Part shown: piece after piece, positions 32,601 through 43,924 of the stretch
Layout: each line of letters starts with the position of its first letter
Position numbering within the stretch: the stretch's first letter is position 1
From: Amblyomma americanum
Lineage: Eukaryota; Arthropoda; Arachnida; Ixodida; Ixodidae
DNA: 64,000 nucleotides
Direction: 5' to 3'
NCBI RefSeq assembly: GCF_052857255.1
Contig: NC_135505.1
Span: 24,286,269 to 24,350,268, forward strand
Translations under genes and position numbers: made by a program
Notes under the pieces: model-generated
The model's input: only the letters and a program-made list of their open reading frames with translations
Database searches by the model: none
What the model was told of the DNA's origin: nothing

Positions 32601-33850
32601 AACATAAGTGTTGCTTCTGCCTCTTACTTATTTATTTCTTTAAGGATGCGCGTGTGACCTTGCACAAATAGCGCATGTCATTCCAACGTCATTAAAATAC
32701 TGAAAAAGCCAGTGGCATTATTATCACTTCAGTGGAGAAGGCAACGTGAGTAGGGAAATCTCTATGTTAAAGGAAGAAGGCAGTCCAGCCGAACGGCGCG
32801 TGAAACTCAAAATTCTTTGCTCTAGACGACTGGTGGCGTACAACTTGGCAATATATGGGGCCTCCGTGAACAGTGCTAATGGCACAAAACAATACCTTTG
32901 GCTTTTAGTTCAGCCTGACATAGCTCTTCGGCCCGTCGTACGTAATAATTCTGTTCGGGGACAATACGTACCCACCTATTTCACCACGGCTATCGCCGTG
33001 CTCGCCGGTCGCACTCGCCAACTTTGTAGCAGGCACTGCCGCTGTCTAAGAGTTGTGAGAGCATCTTGCTTCGCGTGCAAAGCCTGGCATGCGCCGCATT
33101 AATGAGAAATTATTACGAATCGCAGAGGCACGTCTGTTTAGAGAACTCGCGATTTCACGTTGTTTCCACCCTTATTTTTGAACGGCTGGAGGCTCATGCG
33201 CGGCTTCGACAGCAACACAACGAAGACGTGCAGCAGCTCGTCTCATACACTCAATGAAATGAGGCCACCATGTCAATGGCTGGTAACATGCAACATGCAA
33301 GGTCGCGTGAATGCGAAGCGCGGCCAATCAAACATGACGCAGTGCATCCCCGAGATCCCTGCAGTACTTGAGAATGACTTACCTCATCGCGCACTTTGTT
33401 TTTTATCTTTTTCGAAGGACAGTAAGTCGCTGAGGCGACCTCATGGCGCAAAGTTTTCCTTTGAAGCATTTCCGATCCTCTCAACAGTGATAATGATCGA
33501 GCAATAGTAGGCGCGGCAGACGCAGGAGGTTGCGTTGGCACGATTTCGAGAATTCAACGTTATTTTATCAGATAAGGTTCCAGAATGTGCTTGAATTTTC
33601 TCACGTACCTGACACTGTTTAATAAGATCAAAGAAGGACCCATCAGACGAAAGACGATAGGTAGGATGAGAAGCCACTGAGAGGTTTGAATGGCGGCCTG
33701 AAGTTGTTTGTGCATTATTTTTGCCAGCATTTCACGGGCATCGAATTCCATATGGTGGCCTTGCCAGTAATTGTTTTTTGCTATTCATAGGAAAAATATT
33801 GAAAAGCTTTCATGCCCTTTCTTTACACAAGCCTGGCGTTCTGACATCCA
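32600..33850. other. No recognisable gene
   Basis: Open frames up to 118 codons on both strands show no domain, signal peptide with splice logic, or repeat homology that I can name. Confidence 0.5.
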
Positions 33851-33880
33851 ATGGTGACAGTAAAGCTCGCCGGGTATAAT

Positions 33881-33986
33881 ATGAAAGCACGCGGAGTGCA
33901 GTGCGTGATCTATGCGCTGTCAATCGTCTTCGTTTTTGCGACATTCGATGTGGACTACGGAGCATCGTGCAGTACAAAACTGCCAC
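33881..33986 (+). CDS. Putative small secreted peptide, exon 1
   Basis: ATG at 33881 (an alternative in-frame ATG is at 33851) opens MKARGVQCVIYALSIVFVFA, a basic start and hydrophobic core typical of a signal peptide. Then TFDVDYGASCSTKLP follows, with a plausible cleavage site after a small residue. The exon ends at a consensus donor (CCAC|GTGAGT, 33987). The single base left in the last codon matches the phase of the acceptor at 34467. Ticks make many short secreted salivary peptides, but I recognise no family here. It could also be chance. Confidence 0.35.
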
Positions 33987-34467
33987 GTGAGTTCAGGCAT
34001 ATTTTTGTCTGCAAGAGACATGGGTCATTATTTTGAGGTGTATAAAGTATGCCTACTTGAGACTCTTTCAACCTTACCGATGCGCCCATAGGCAAATTTC
34101 TGTTATCTGGGATTACACAATGAACTTTTTTCAGTTTTGAAACAGATATGAGGCTCAAAATTGATTGAGCGCTGATAAATAAGCACCGCAAAGTTCCGAA
34201 TGACACATTGTAGGACGTTCGGATGGGTAGCATTTCCAAATTTTGTGCGAAAAAGCTAGAGAGCAAAATGTTCTAGTTCTTCCTTCAACCCAAGCGTGGC
34301 TGAGAGGCAAGGTATTGTTAATGATTTCTAAAAGACGCATTTTGATTCTGCGGCTAATTTGTTCAGCCTTGCCGACTGCCATGAAACACCAGCATTCATG
34401 CAGGCATTGCATACCGAAGGCGTCGATGAAGCCTGCTTAAGCATCATATTTTTTTTTTTTTTTGCAG

Positions 34468-34520
34468 GCAACGCAAAGCCCTTGGAGTCCTCCACCAAAG
34501 TGTTAAAATATCAGTCCTAA
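34468..34520 (+). CDS. Putative small secreted peptide, exon 2
   Basis: A strong acceptor (15 T, then GCAG ending 34467) precedes GC AAC GCA AAG. With the C from exon 1 it restores Arg and reads NAKPLESSTKVLKYQS, then TAA at 34518. The total product would be 52 residues. Weak points: the poly-T could be the A-tail of an antisense retroelement, and the peptide has no second Cys pair. Confidence 0.25.
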
Positions 34521-34659
34521 GATGATGCCAAGAAAAGGGACTTAATATCTCGGCTCTTACTTATGCTATATCTCAAAAAAGTTCTTTACAGCAGTGTGGA
34601 GGCTACGGTGACCTCAGCATATACGGGGATCTCTGCAGGGGAACAGACCTAAGCACTTG

Positions 34660-35005
34660 AAAGACGAAACGCAAAGCTGGCACTGTCAACAACTTTAATC
34701 ACGGAGAGACAACATATATAGGGGCGACATGGCTTTTTTTCCTGTGTTCTTCCTCAGATATGACGAAGTGCACCTTCTGCGTCTACGCTGTGCGCAAGAA
34801 TTCTTTTTTGCTCTGGTTGTAGCATTGACTGAAGCCACACTTAGACATGTTTGTCCACCGTGGTCTATCGCCAGTGCCTCCTTAATGTCGCCCACAAGCT
34901 TGTCTCTGCGTTTTCCAATCACCGTGACATGCCTGACTTTTACTTTGAATTTATGGTCCCGATGGTGCAGCGCAAGATTGCTAGGTGATATTGCCGTACA
35001 TGATA
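34660..35005 (-). mobile_element. PLE 3' end, left arm of an inverted pair
   Basis: The - strand reads VTVIGKRRDKLVGDIKEALA, IDHGGQTCLSVASVNA, then a 3' UTR with CATGTCGCCCCTATATATGT. The EAL-A-I...CVS pattern is the PLE C-terminus after GIY-YIG. It is the reverse complement, with divergence, of 35205-35590. Its 5' end stops near 35005. Confidence 0.75.
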
Positions 35006-35164
35006 GTCACATGAAAAAAGACAGGTTCAAAAGTCGGCGCCACAGTCTTGTGCTCAGCCCCCAACAAGTTACTCGATGTGTTACTAAGTGAACGATAGCA
35101 GCGCTCGTCGCACTTGCTCGAAAAAAGCAAAATAGATTCCGCGCGTGCCAAGAAGGAGTCTTCT

Positions 35165-35590
35165 AGCGTACTCGTGTGGGCGGTACTCAGGCCAGTTTGG
35201 CCGATAGAGCCCGAGAACACGTTACATCACTCAAAGGGTCCCCATCCTGCAACCTTGCTGTGCACCATCGCGACCATAAATCCAGAGCAAGTCAGGCAGG
35301 TCACTGTTTTCGGAAAGAGTGGAGACAAGCTTGTGCACGAGATTGTGCAGACACTGGCGATAGACCATGGTAGACAAACGCGTCTCAGTACAACTCTAGT
35401 CCATCTGACAGCCAAAAGAAAAAGAATTCTTGCGCAGAGAGTAGGTGGAGAAGTTGTGCTTGATCACATTTAAGGAAGAAAAAAACGAAACCAAATATCA
35501 TGTCGCCCTTGTATATGTTGTCTTTTCCGTCAAAAGAGTTGTTGATAGTGTCTGCGTTGCGCTTCGTCTCTCATGGGTTTGCGTCTATTC
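35165..35590 (+). mobile_element. PLE 3' end, right arm of an inverted pair
   Basis: The + strand starts with a relic of the GIY-YIG core (CGRYSGQFGR near 35175), then REHVTSLKGSPSCNLAVHH, VTVFGKSGDKLVHEIVQTLA and IDHGRQTRLSTT, followed by a 3' UTR with ATGTCGCCCTTGTATATGTT. Frameshifts are present. It faces away from the left arm, so two 3' ends point outward and the 5' ends are about 160 bp apart. Confidence 0.75.
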
Positions 35591-35896
35591 CCGCGCTGAC
35601 GCCAACAAGTTCAGGTACAACTAGTCTTGCTATAAGAACAGCATTCAGTAAGGCAGAGAGCTGGGCCAGTTGCTAAATAGTTCAAAAGAAAAAACCAGCG
35701 GAAGGACGCCGACACAGAGAGGTACACAGGACGACGCCGGACTTTCAACTAATTTTATTCGCAGGAAGCACACAGATATCTTCCTTCAACAAAGTACCAC
35801 CACATGAGCACACCATACATCACACACATGAAAAAACAAAAAACAAAAATAGAACAAAAATAAAATAACAATATCGGTAACTGCATGCTAAGTTAT

Positions 35897-36381
35897 CTAC
35901 GGGTTCTCTAAAGCGCTTAATAAACGATACTCTTTTTGATACAGTGTCACAGACGTGTCACTAACACAATTATCTACGTTTTCGAAGATGTGATATGCCT
36001 CCAAAATTTCGCATTGGCTTTTTGTTTTGCCTCTACCCAGAATGGTGGCGTTCTTAAGCAAAGGATGACAATGAAGCTCCCGGTAGTGTCTAGGAAAATT
36101 ATTCGCATCTTCAGAAGGCACGGACCTTTCATGTTCTCGTAGCCGAACGTTCAGGCACTCTCCCGTTTGGCGCACGTATATCTTTCCGCAAGATAAAGGC
36201 AAGCAATAAACGACTTGCGTTGCACAGGGAACGTACTTAAAAGCGTGATTAACGATGCACTGCGAATGTTTGGCCTTACCAATCCACCTGCACAAACTAG
36301 AGGGGCTGAAAATACAACTTCCACGCCTAGGCGATTGGCGACTTTCTTGATCTTGTGCTTAAGCGAACGCACGTAAGGCAT
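35897..36381 (-). pseudogene. PLE GIY-YIG endonuclease, nearly complete
   Basis: Two overlapping frames cover the linker (RSLKHKIKKVANRLGVEVVF) and the endonuclease (VVYCLPLSCGKIYVRQTGEC, LNVRLREHERSV, HYRELHCHPLL, CEILEAYHIFENVDNCVSD). In Y-V-G-Q-T-G-R-C the Gly is replaced by Arg (YVRQTG) and the Arg by Glu, which probably inactivates it. The catalytic Glu region (E-I-L-E-A) remains. Confidence 0.82.
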
Positions 36382-36789
36382 GATTTAACATTATTCCTTC
36401 TCTTTTTATCTGCCTGCTCCAAACATTTTTGCCTTAACTCTCATGACCTTTTCGGAAATTCCTTTTTATTATGTGCCTAGGAACCACGCTTCTTTCAAAC
36501 GTTGCTCTTGTTGCAGAAAACAGTATTGCATGATGTGATAACAGCTTTTCCGCCACGCGTTCTTAAGACCCAGGCTGGCTGTGCCTCTCTTCGGTTAGTT
36601 TTGAGTGGCATGAACTGTATGGCAACAAGGCCTTCTTTGTTCGTGGAGCATAGGTCCAACCAAGGTGCCCGTTGTTATGGAAGGTTAGAACGATATCTTA
36701 AAACCTAATAGAGTTGTGGTCTGGTAGTTCGTGTGTGAAGCTTAGATGGTTAGAGCAATGAAAAAAAGAGTAAAAAATGTTGGGAGCTA

Positions 36790-37560
36790 CATCCTGTATA
36801 TTGTCACTCAGACTTACATTTAAAATACCAAAAGTGACGAACACACCTGAAAACTTTGTTACATTTTTCTTGTCCAATCTTTCTTTTAGTACAGCGTTAA
36901 AATTGGTGCTACACTACAAGATATGCCAATTTCTTTCTTCTGCGCATACACGTCACCATTAAAGTCAATCATTGTCGCGGATAGGTAGACCTTGAGAAGT
37001 TCCAAAAAACCTCCGATGGAACGTCCACATATGTTTTGGAACCGCACCGGATAGGATTCGTCGATGAGGTCCCGCACCACCTGAAATAGTTCACCATGGG
37101 CACCGAGTAGTAAAGCTTCTCGATGTCGATAGAGATAGCTGAGCTTGCTTCTATAGGGTACCTTGCTGCAGCGCAGAAATTAGATCCAGGGAACATTATG
37201 CAGCGAATGGGTCACATGGTGCCAGGGGGGAAAGTTTGCTCTTTAAAAATTGTCCGACGACCTTTTACCCCATTCCACATTGTGTAATCATAGTCGTAAG
37301 GGGGCAGTCAGTTTTGAGTGTTCTCGCTTGAAAGAACGCACTGAGCTTGTGGCCTTTACATGAACTGATTACTTTTTCAAGGTTCTCGAAGTTGAACTGG
37401 TGGAGAGGGCTCATGATTGTCGCTTGTGCTCTTGTTGGCCTTGTCTTGAATTTGGTGCAATTCTTCTTTATAGCAACCAATGCTTTTTCATTGAAGGCAT
37501 CATTTAGCAAAACGACAAAGCTTTCTTGTTTGTTAGACTGCAGTAGCGTTAAGCCTTCAG
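36790..37560 (-). pseudogene. PLE reverse transcriptase remnant
   Basis: Short frames in order: FNFENLEKVISSCKGHKLSA, ARTLKTDCPL (near 37300), SSAISIDIEKLYYSVPM (motif A, Asp kept, near 37110), SIGGFLELLKVYLSATMIDF and EIGISCSVAPILTLY. The YVDD region is degraded (FVTFG near 36840). Each piece is recognisable as PLE RT by comparison with 30280-31395. Confidence 0.75.
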
Positions 37561-37599
37561 CTTAGAAGAGGTTGAAGATTGGAAGCAATACTTTGTCTT

Positions 37600-38240
37600 T
37601 CTTTTCTTTTTCCTTTTCGTCTAGCTAAAGAAGGCAGTCAGCTCCCTCTGAGATGCACCTAGTCCTCTTTTCTGAAGGTGCTTTGTCTGCGATGTGGCGT
37701 ACTATGCATATGAGAACAGCAATGAAATGATGGGTATGAACCAAGAGTGGGGGGGGGGGGGGGGTTGGTGGGAAATTTGGTAATTTTAAACAAAGCGAGA
37801 AATATCCACTCAGGGCAGCGGCGTGAAAGTGCATTATGTACTCAGTTTTCAATTATTTTGTGGAATCAATGCTACTGCTCAGGTGGGCAAGCAGTTGGTT
37901 TCAGTTTATGGCAGTGCGAAGAAAAACGAATATTTGAAAGAGCTTAATCTAGTATCGTAAATGACTGTAATGCGATATACGCTGAGTGATCCTTCGTGAC
38001 GATGCCTGACCGGGCGCGTAGTGAGCGGCTTCGGAGAGATAACGGCGTTGATTAAGGTCTTATTCCCGTATCAACAAAGTAAGTTCCAATACAAGAGCCC
38101 TTCGCCGCAGTTCAAAGGCTGGAACTCGGTGCTTTTGCATTAGATTGGCTGGGAAGTCCGTTAGCTAAAGCTAATCGACGATACCTCTGTAAGCTTTGAT
38201 TTAGTTATGATATCGCACAGCTCAGTAAGCCAAGACAGCG
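37600..38240. other. No recognisable gene
   Basis: A G-run at 37749-37764 and ordinary AT-rich DNA. No coding feature identified. Confidence 0.5.
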
Positions 38241-38859
38241 CTTAAGTGCCTACATACAGACAGAAAAACTTTATTGAGCAAGTGAGTTTTCGACCCAGCT
38301 GGGTCCCTGGGCCACTGCGCGGTTCTACACTGCATCAAGTAGGTCATGCAGACATGAGCAGGACCTCCCAGTCCTCCCAGCTCGAGATGGCGTGCTGTCC
38401 CCGCGGAGGAGGGTCAGCAGGGCAGCCGAAAAGGATATGGGAGAGTGTGGCGTGGGGGTCACCGCATAGGGAGCATGCAGGGGATGTGCCGCAATAGTGG
38501 GATAAAAGCTGAGGGGATGACAGAGAGCGGGTCTGGAGGCGTCTGAAGTGGATCTGTTGGGAGTGCGTAAGAGAGGGGTGGGGAGGAGGGTAAGTCCGAC
38601 GGTCCAAACGGGGTATTTGCGTGAGCTTCGCAAAGGTGTGCGCCCGCTCCCTCGAGAATCCTGGATCGAGACTGTCCTGAGCCCGGCAAATCAAACCTCG
38701 GGCAGCCTCGTTTCCAGGGTTCCCAGAGTGAGCCGGCACCCACTGAAGCTCTACCCTGCGCGGTAAATTTTGGGTAGGGGTATTCAACAATTGCCAGGAA
38801 GAGGCGTGAATCCACCCCCAGGCAAAGTTAGCAGCAGACACCATCTCCTTAAGTGCCTA
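38241..38859 (-). mobile_element. I-group LINE 3' fragment, 595 bp, with 12 bp TSD
   Basis: CTTAAGTGCCTA at 38241-38252 and again at 38848-38859 bounds a 5'-truncated insertion (38253-38847). The - strand frame 38344-38844 reads ELQWVPAHSGNPGNEAARGL (end of RNase H), TYPPPHPSLTHSQQIHFRRL and CSLCGDPHATLSHILFGC (C-terminal Cys/His motif), then the 3' UTR with AATAAAGTTTTTCTGTCTG near its end. The frame of 166 codons is intact over the whole insertion, so this is a recent copy. Confidence 0.92.
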
Positions 38860-39390
38860 AGCGCTTAAGCGACAGCGACGTACTTCGATAGTTTTTATAA
38901 ACAATAGCCAACTGTCTGAGACGGAAACCCCAGTTCCTGATAACTGGCCAGATGTGGCAAGCAGAGAGAGAATACATGTCTTGTCCAAATAGGAAGCTCA
39001 AATCTCATAATGTGAGTGAACGACATCAGGAAAGCAGCAGCTTTGGGCACGTGAGCCTTGCGTTTCCAGAAAACGAATAACAGCTGACTTACCCTTCGAA
39101 AGGACAACATTGGCACGAAGCTGGGTAATGTTTATGCACAAAGCAGTTGCCACACTTCTCTATAACGTTTTGTTTTTATGCAAGATGCTACCAGACAGAC
39201 CTGCAATGTTTGAAGCCATCAGGCAACTGCTTCTACATCATAGGAGGTTATCGTTAATGGTTTCTGCGCCTTATCTCGAACGGTTTTCGACAGATTTAAA
39301 CTGAATACAACAAAGTGTGCTGGTGATTTTGTTCATGGACGACCGCTGAGCACGCTTGTTGCTGTTGGTGATAGAGAACTGCACCGAATA
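38860..39390. other. No recognisable gene
   Basis: Non-coding sequence between the I-group fragment and an RTE remnant. No repeat assigned. Confidence 0.45.
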
Positions 39391-39625
39391 TAATGAAGTT
39401 CTACGCATATATCCTTTGCATATATTACGAGAAAGGATTTGACTGAGTTGAAACCTCAGCAGTCATATCACCATTACCGAAATAGCGTGTGGAGGAATAT
39501 GATGTAAAATACTAAAAACATCTATAACGGCTCCACAGCCACCATATCCCTACATAAAACAGCAATAAAATTCAAATATAGAAAGTCGTCGGGCAGGGAG
39601 ACAAGATTTGTACAATGCCAGTTTA
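39390..39625 (+). mobile_element. RTE-clade LINE fragment, left of inserted LINE
   Basis: It includes TATTACGAGAAAGGATTTGA (relic of DYEKAFD) and ACCTCAGCAGTCATA, matching 15145-15190 of the better RTE copy, and ends with AGTCGTCGGGCAGGGAGACA (VRQGD). It breaks at the start of a - strand LINE. Confidence 0.78.
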
Positions 39626-39629
39626 CAGA

Positions 39630-41125
39630 ATCAATCAATCAATCAGGTTTTATTTCACATCAAGGATGTGGGGAGCGGGGACAAAAAGCCTATAGAGGCT
39701 TGACGGAGGTCCCCGCCCCCTACAGCAACTACATTGTGCACAAAAACCCACAATCACACAACGGTACATTATATGTTATGCCTGTGACATATTTAAAACA
39801 AAAGCACATTGCATCGAAAATAAAACACGTTCAGGGCATCAAAAAACACATAACCATCAAACATATCACGTAAAGAGGGAAGGCATAAAAGCAGGCTGAG
39901 TTAGTACACTAAAGAAAGAAACTATATGCTGTTACTCTTCACTAATTACAGTTTTTCACAAATTGTTTAAAATGGACGGGATATTATAGGACAGCATTTG
40001 TCTGCCGTAGTTAGTTCGCGTTCGCGGTAAATACCAGTTGTCTCCGATGCGCGTATTGTAGGGGCGTTCTCTGCATGTTAGTCGAGACAAATCAGCGAGA
40101 AATGCAGTTCCTTGATTAATATTTGATGTGTACTTTTTGCGGAGCATGACAGAGTACAATTGCACAATAGGTACAATGTGTAATGCCTCAAAGACAGGTT
40201 TGGTGTGTACATCATTTGGGATGTTGTTAATTGCACGAACTGCTTTTTTCTGTAGTGCATGGAGTTTTGTAATATTGGAGACAGTGGTTGTACCCCAGAC
40301 TAAGAAACAATAAGTTATAACACTGGTGAACAAAGAGTCGTACAAAAGTTTTTTTATGCATTGTGGAAAGTAGTACCGAAACTTGGACAGGATACCTACT
40401 ACTCTTGAAATTTTGGCAACTGTATTATCAACATGAACATCCCAAGATAAGTTCTCGTGGAATGTGACACCAAGGCTTTTAACGGAAGAGGAGACGTGTA
40501 TTTTTGATGAACCGATCGATAACGTTAACTCAGAAACAGACTTATTACGGGGTCTAAAAAGCACAGCTTTTGTTTTGCTTATATTGATATTCAGCGAATT
40601 GGAAAGTGACCAGTGGTGTAGCGAACGTAGGCACCTCGTAGCATTTACTTCCAGACTCGATACACATGGTGCCCTGAAAAATAGGCTGGTGTCATCAGCG
40701 TAGATAACAAAAGTTGTGTTAGGGTCAATGTTTACAATATCATTAATGTAGAGATTAAAAAGTAGCGGTCCGAGTATGCTACCCTGGGGTACGCCGGCAG
40801 CAATATGCTTGGGGTCAGTGTGTTATCAATCACAACCTGCTGAAAACGGGCCTCTAAATATGATTTAATGATACTATAAAAACAACCTCGGAAGCCATAT
40901 CTGTCTAGTTTTAGTAATAAGGTTTCGTGATTAACGCGATCGAACGCCTTAGAAAAATCTATAAAAATGCCTAGTGTTAGTTCTTTGTGTTCGAAAGATT
41001 CTAAAATCAGCTCCTTCTGTGTAAGAAGAGCGGTCTCAGTGGAGTGTAATTTCCTAAATCCATGCTGACTGGGTGTATTCAGAAACCTGCACTGAGAACA
41101 GCTAGCGACAATAATTAAGGATGAT
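39630..41125 (-). mobile_element. CR1-group LINE (- strand) inserted in RTE
   Basis: The 3' end at left is a (GATT)n tail (CAATCAATCAATCAGG on +) next to TTTTATTTCACATC. RT reads in from the right: LHSTETALLTQKELILESF, LGIFIDFSKAFDRVNHETLL (motif A, about 40980-40920), GVPQGSILGPLLFNLYINDI (motif B, about 40790-40740), FVIYADDTSLF (motif C, about 40715-40685) and the open frame 39956-40564. The 5' part (endonuclease) is missing. No RNase H. About 80 bp of RTE is lost at the insertion point and no TSD is seen. Confidence 0.85.
39956..40564 (-). pseudogene. CR1-group LINE ORF2 C-terminal segment
   Basis: An open frame of 202 codons: SSVKSLGVTFHENLSWDVHV (post-RT), CIKKLLYDSLFTSVITYC, VWGTTTVSNITKLHALQKKA and VRAINNI. 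This is the usual thumb-to-C-terminal region in CR1/L2-type elements. It ends at an in-frame stop near the expected ORF end. Continuity with motif C upstream needs one frame change. Confidence 0.82.
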
Positions 41126-41129
41126 TCCT

Positions 41130-41430
41130 TAGTAATCTGCGATTAACTGATGACATTATCTTGCTAAGTAACTGACAGATAAATTGCAAAGCCTGATCAA
41201 TAACTTAGACAGGCCAAGCCGAACGGTCGGTCTAAAATAGCATGCAGAAAACTAAAGTAATGTTCAACAGTATCGGTAGGCAACAGCAGCTTACGAGTGG
41301 CAGCGAGACGCTGGAAGTTGTAAAAGATTACGTCTACTTAGGGCACGTAGTTCTGAAGATCTGGAGCAAAAGAGGGAAATATCTGTTAGAATAAGAACGG
41401 GGTGAAGCGATGTATCCATGTAGCACTTCA
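41130..41430 (+). mobile_element. RTE-clade LINE fragment, right of inserted LINE
   Basis: It resumes with AATCTGCGATTAACTGATGA (relic of LRFADD), then LINNLDRPSRTVGLK and GRQQQLTSGSETLEVVKDYV (41278-41335). Same family as 13930-15778. It decays beyond about 41430. Confidence 0.78.
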
Positions 41431-41850
41431 TTTCATTCCAATCAAGTTGCCTCATGGCCCATGCAGAGGGCATTACAGAGGGAAATGTGCGCTTGAAAAG
41501 TCGCACATGAGAAAATTGCTGAACATGTTTTTCCAGAAACAATTAACGTATGTAAATCAAAATATTGCAGCATCGTTGTAGAGGATTAGGGGTAAAGGAA
41601 ATACACATTGCACAATGCTAGAAAAATATGTGTTATGAAATAAAGACATTAGGGGTGAGAAAGAAAAGAATGCAAGCTGCGCTATCACAAGGTTCATGCT
41701 ATTTAGAAAATGTCACAACAGCAGCTATAATGCAAACCAACCACAATGCACTAGGCAAGATTAATGTATAAATGTTAAGACGAACAATAAGAATGACCCA
41801 ACAGTACTCATCGCCCAGTAGAATCCAGTGACTACCTACATGACAATCGA
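41430..41850. other. Unassigned, probably decayed LINE
   Basis: No clear coding or repeat feature. It may be further decayed RTE 3' sequence. Confidence 0.35.
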
Positions 41851-42870
41851 CGCATTGAGAGCGCATATTTGTCACCTCTCGTATTCCCGCATACCATCTT
41901 GCCAGTATTCCTGCTAAAAAGTCGCTTACATCCTTTGCGAAAATTATTGATGCCCATCGCGAAATTCTACCGCCCCAATGTACACCATCCTCTAGACTGT
42001 CCTCTCTATTATGGAGCCCACATCAACCTCGTGTGCTTCTTTCTGCACCAGACATCAGAAAAAAGGCCGATTTATTGCCCAGAGCATTAAAACAGACCAC
42101 TCTTGAATGCTTGCATGAGAATCGCAGACACCGACTGCGCGAATGCACCGATGGCTTAGTGACCCTCTCCAGTTCCTTGAGCTTTATGGTTATCTCCGTA
42201 AGGACCGCAGTTAAAAATGTGAAAATATCACGGCAGACTTCATCGATTGGTGCACAACTTATCACTATTCGTGTTGTCATTGAGCATATTCGTGTATAAA
42301 AACCAAAGCATTGATCTGTTTTCACTGATTCAAAAGGAGCTCTCCAAGCCTTATAATCTGCTCTTTGTTATGGGTCCCACGAACATCTAGTTGCAGACAT
42401 ACGAGGGATACACCACACCGCCATCAATAAAGGGCACGATATTGTTTACTAATGGCTGCGAGTACACAACGGCATCACAGGCATCCACCGCGCGGACGAG
42501 GCCGCGCGAACAGCTCACCACGAGGGCGATTTTGTGTCCATCTTCATCTCGAGAGCAGAAGCAGTGGGTTCGCTTCGAACACTGGCGCGGTAAATATTAC
42601 GCTTGCCTTGAGGAATTCCGGTCAGTTGTCGAACCCGCGTCTATGATCAATGGATCCTGACCTGAACCTTCGGCTTCCATCAGGCCTATCACGACGTCAG
42701 ACAACTTTGCTGTGTCGCCTGTGGCTTGGCGTCGCATTCACAAAACAGAACTCTACTGTGATTGGAATGGCTGATAACCCTGTCTGTGGCTGCTGCCGTA
42801 GACGCTAGGGCTCACTCGAACCCGGGCTCTGTTGAGTAGCGTGTCCGAGACTTCGGGTTGAGGAAAGACG
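41850..42870 (+). pseudogene. I-group LINE ORF2, RNase H to C-terminus
   Basis: Frames in order: LLSAPDIRKKADLLPRALKQ, then ECTDGLVTLSSSLS (first RNase H Asp, T-D-G), QTSSIGAQLITIR, HNGITGIHRADEAARTAHHE (end of RNase H, near 42460), LRLPSGLSRRQTTLLCRLWL and GVAFTKQNSTVIGMADNPVC (C-terminal Cys motif, near 42740). Several frame changes. Distinct from the families at 15779 and 53714. Confidence 0.78.
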
Positions 42871-42879
42871 GAACTTGAA

Positions 42880-43600
42880 ATTTAGGAAAATGAAAACAAG
42901 TAGGTATACTGGCACTTTGAAGAAACTTATTTACATTATGAAGTAAAGCAAACAGTCAAAAAATCAAGAGTTCAGGCGTCGTGCGACTGGATGAGCCTTG
43001 TCGCCAGGACCCAGAGCGTCCGTTCTCACTCGCCGGGCTCCTTAAATCCCATAAGGTCCGCCCCTTCACCAGGCGGTGGCCAATACGATACGTGGCACAT
43101 TTCTTTAAGATGGGAAAAATTACACAGCACGTAGCAAGCAGAGACACTCGTTGCAGAGTCCACCCGTGGGAACTGGCGAGGAGAAATCGCAAGTCCATTG
43201 CTATTCCGCACTGTGGTGCAGCACTCTTGCAAGCGGCACACAGGTGATTCGTGCGGCGCCGCGGGCCACAATTGCGGCAAGCTCTCTCCGATTTGGGCCG
43301 GCTCCGGTAAGACACGGTTAATGACTTCAAGGCACCGTTCCCCTCTGCCCCTGTTGTCTGTCCATCGTCGATTTCTGCTCCAGGCGTCCTTCTTGCAGGG
43401 AACCAGTGAAAGGGAAGGTCACCCCTCCCGAGCCAAGCATGGAAAATCTCCGCAGGTACTTTCACAGCCAGGCATCCTTTTTTGTAGGGTCATCGGATGG
43501 TCAAACGCCGTGTCGCCAGGAGGGTGGTAAGAGCTTCCTGCCCAGCCAGACGAGGCTCGGCGGGTAGCAGTCACCGCTGCGGCACGGACAGGCGACTTAA
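42880..43600 (-). mobile_element. Probable LTR of a Gypsy element (- strand)
   Basis: The region has no pol-type coding. On the - strand, GGATTTAAGGAGCCCGGCG resembles a TATA-proximal LTR core, and AAATAAGTTTCTTCAAAGTG an R-U5 end. The Gypsy RT-RNase H remnant at 43925-44310 lies upstream on the same strand, as expected for a 3' LTR. Exact ends not determined. Confidence 0.45.
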
Positions 43601-43924
43601 TTGCTTTCAGAAGAACCAACACTTCTCCGTCGCTCGTAACATTGTCTTCTTTGACATTGAACAGATTATTTGAGGCGTCTCTGAAACTTCAACCACATCC
43701 CCAAGCAAGCACTTAACTCCCCTATAAGAAAACCAGTTCGAAAGAGGGATTGCTATAATCTGGCTGCTATAGCTGTTTGCGAAAAGCCCACACTGAAAAC
43801 TCTCAGGACCCACGTATGTTGAGAAAACCTAACTTGCTACTATGCACATTCACACCCATAAACGCATGTATAAAGTAACCGTTTTGGATACCTGGAGAGC
43901 AACCCGAACTGCTTAGAAAGAACC

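Larger units (their letters stand above)
35661..37600 (-). mobile_element. Penelope-like element (- strand), degenerate
   Basis: The 3' end at left carries CTGGGCCAGTTGCT (35661-35674) and the terminal block with GGACTTTCAACTAATTTTAT. GIY-YIG is at 35897-36381 and RT fragments at 36790-37560. A C-terminal LQFLDL-type region is not clear. The 5' end is near 37600. Many stops are present. Confidence 0.78.
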
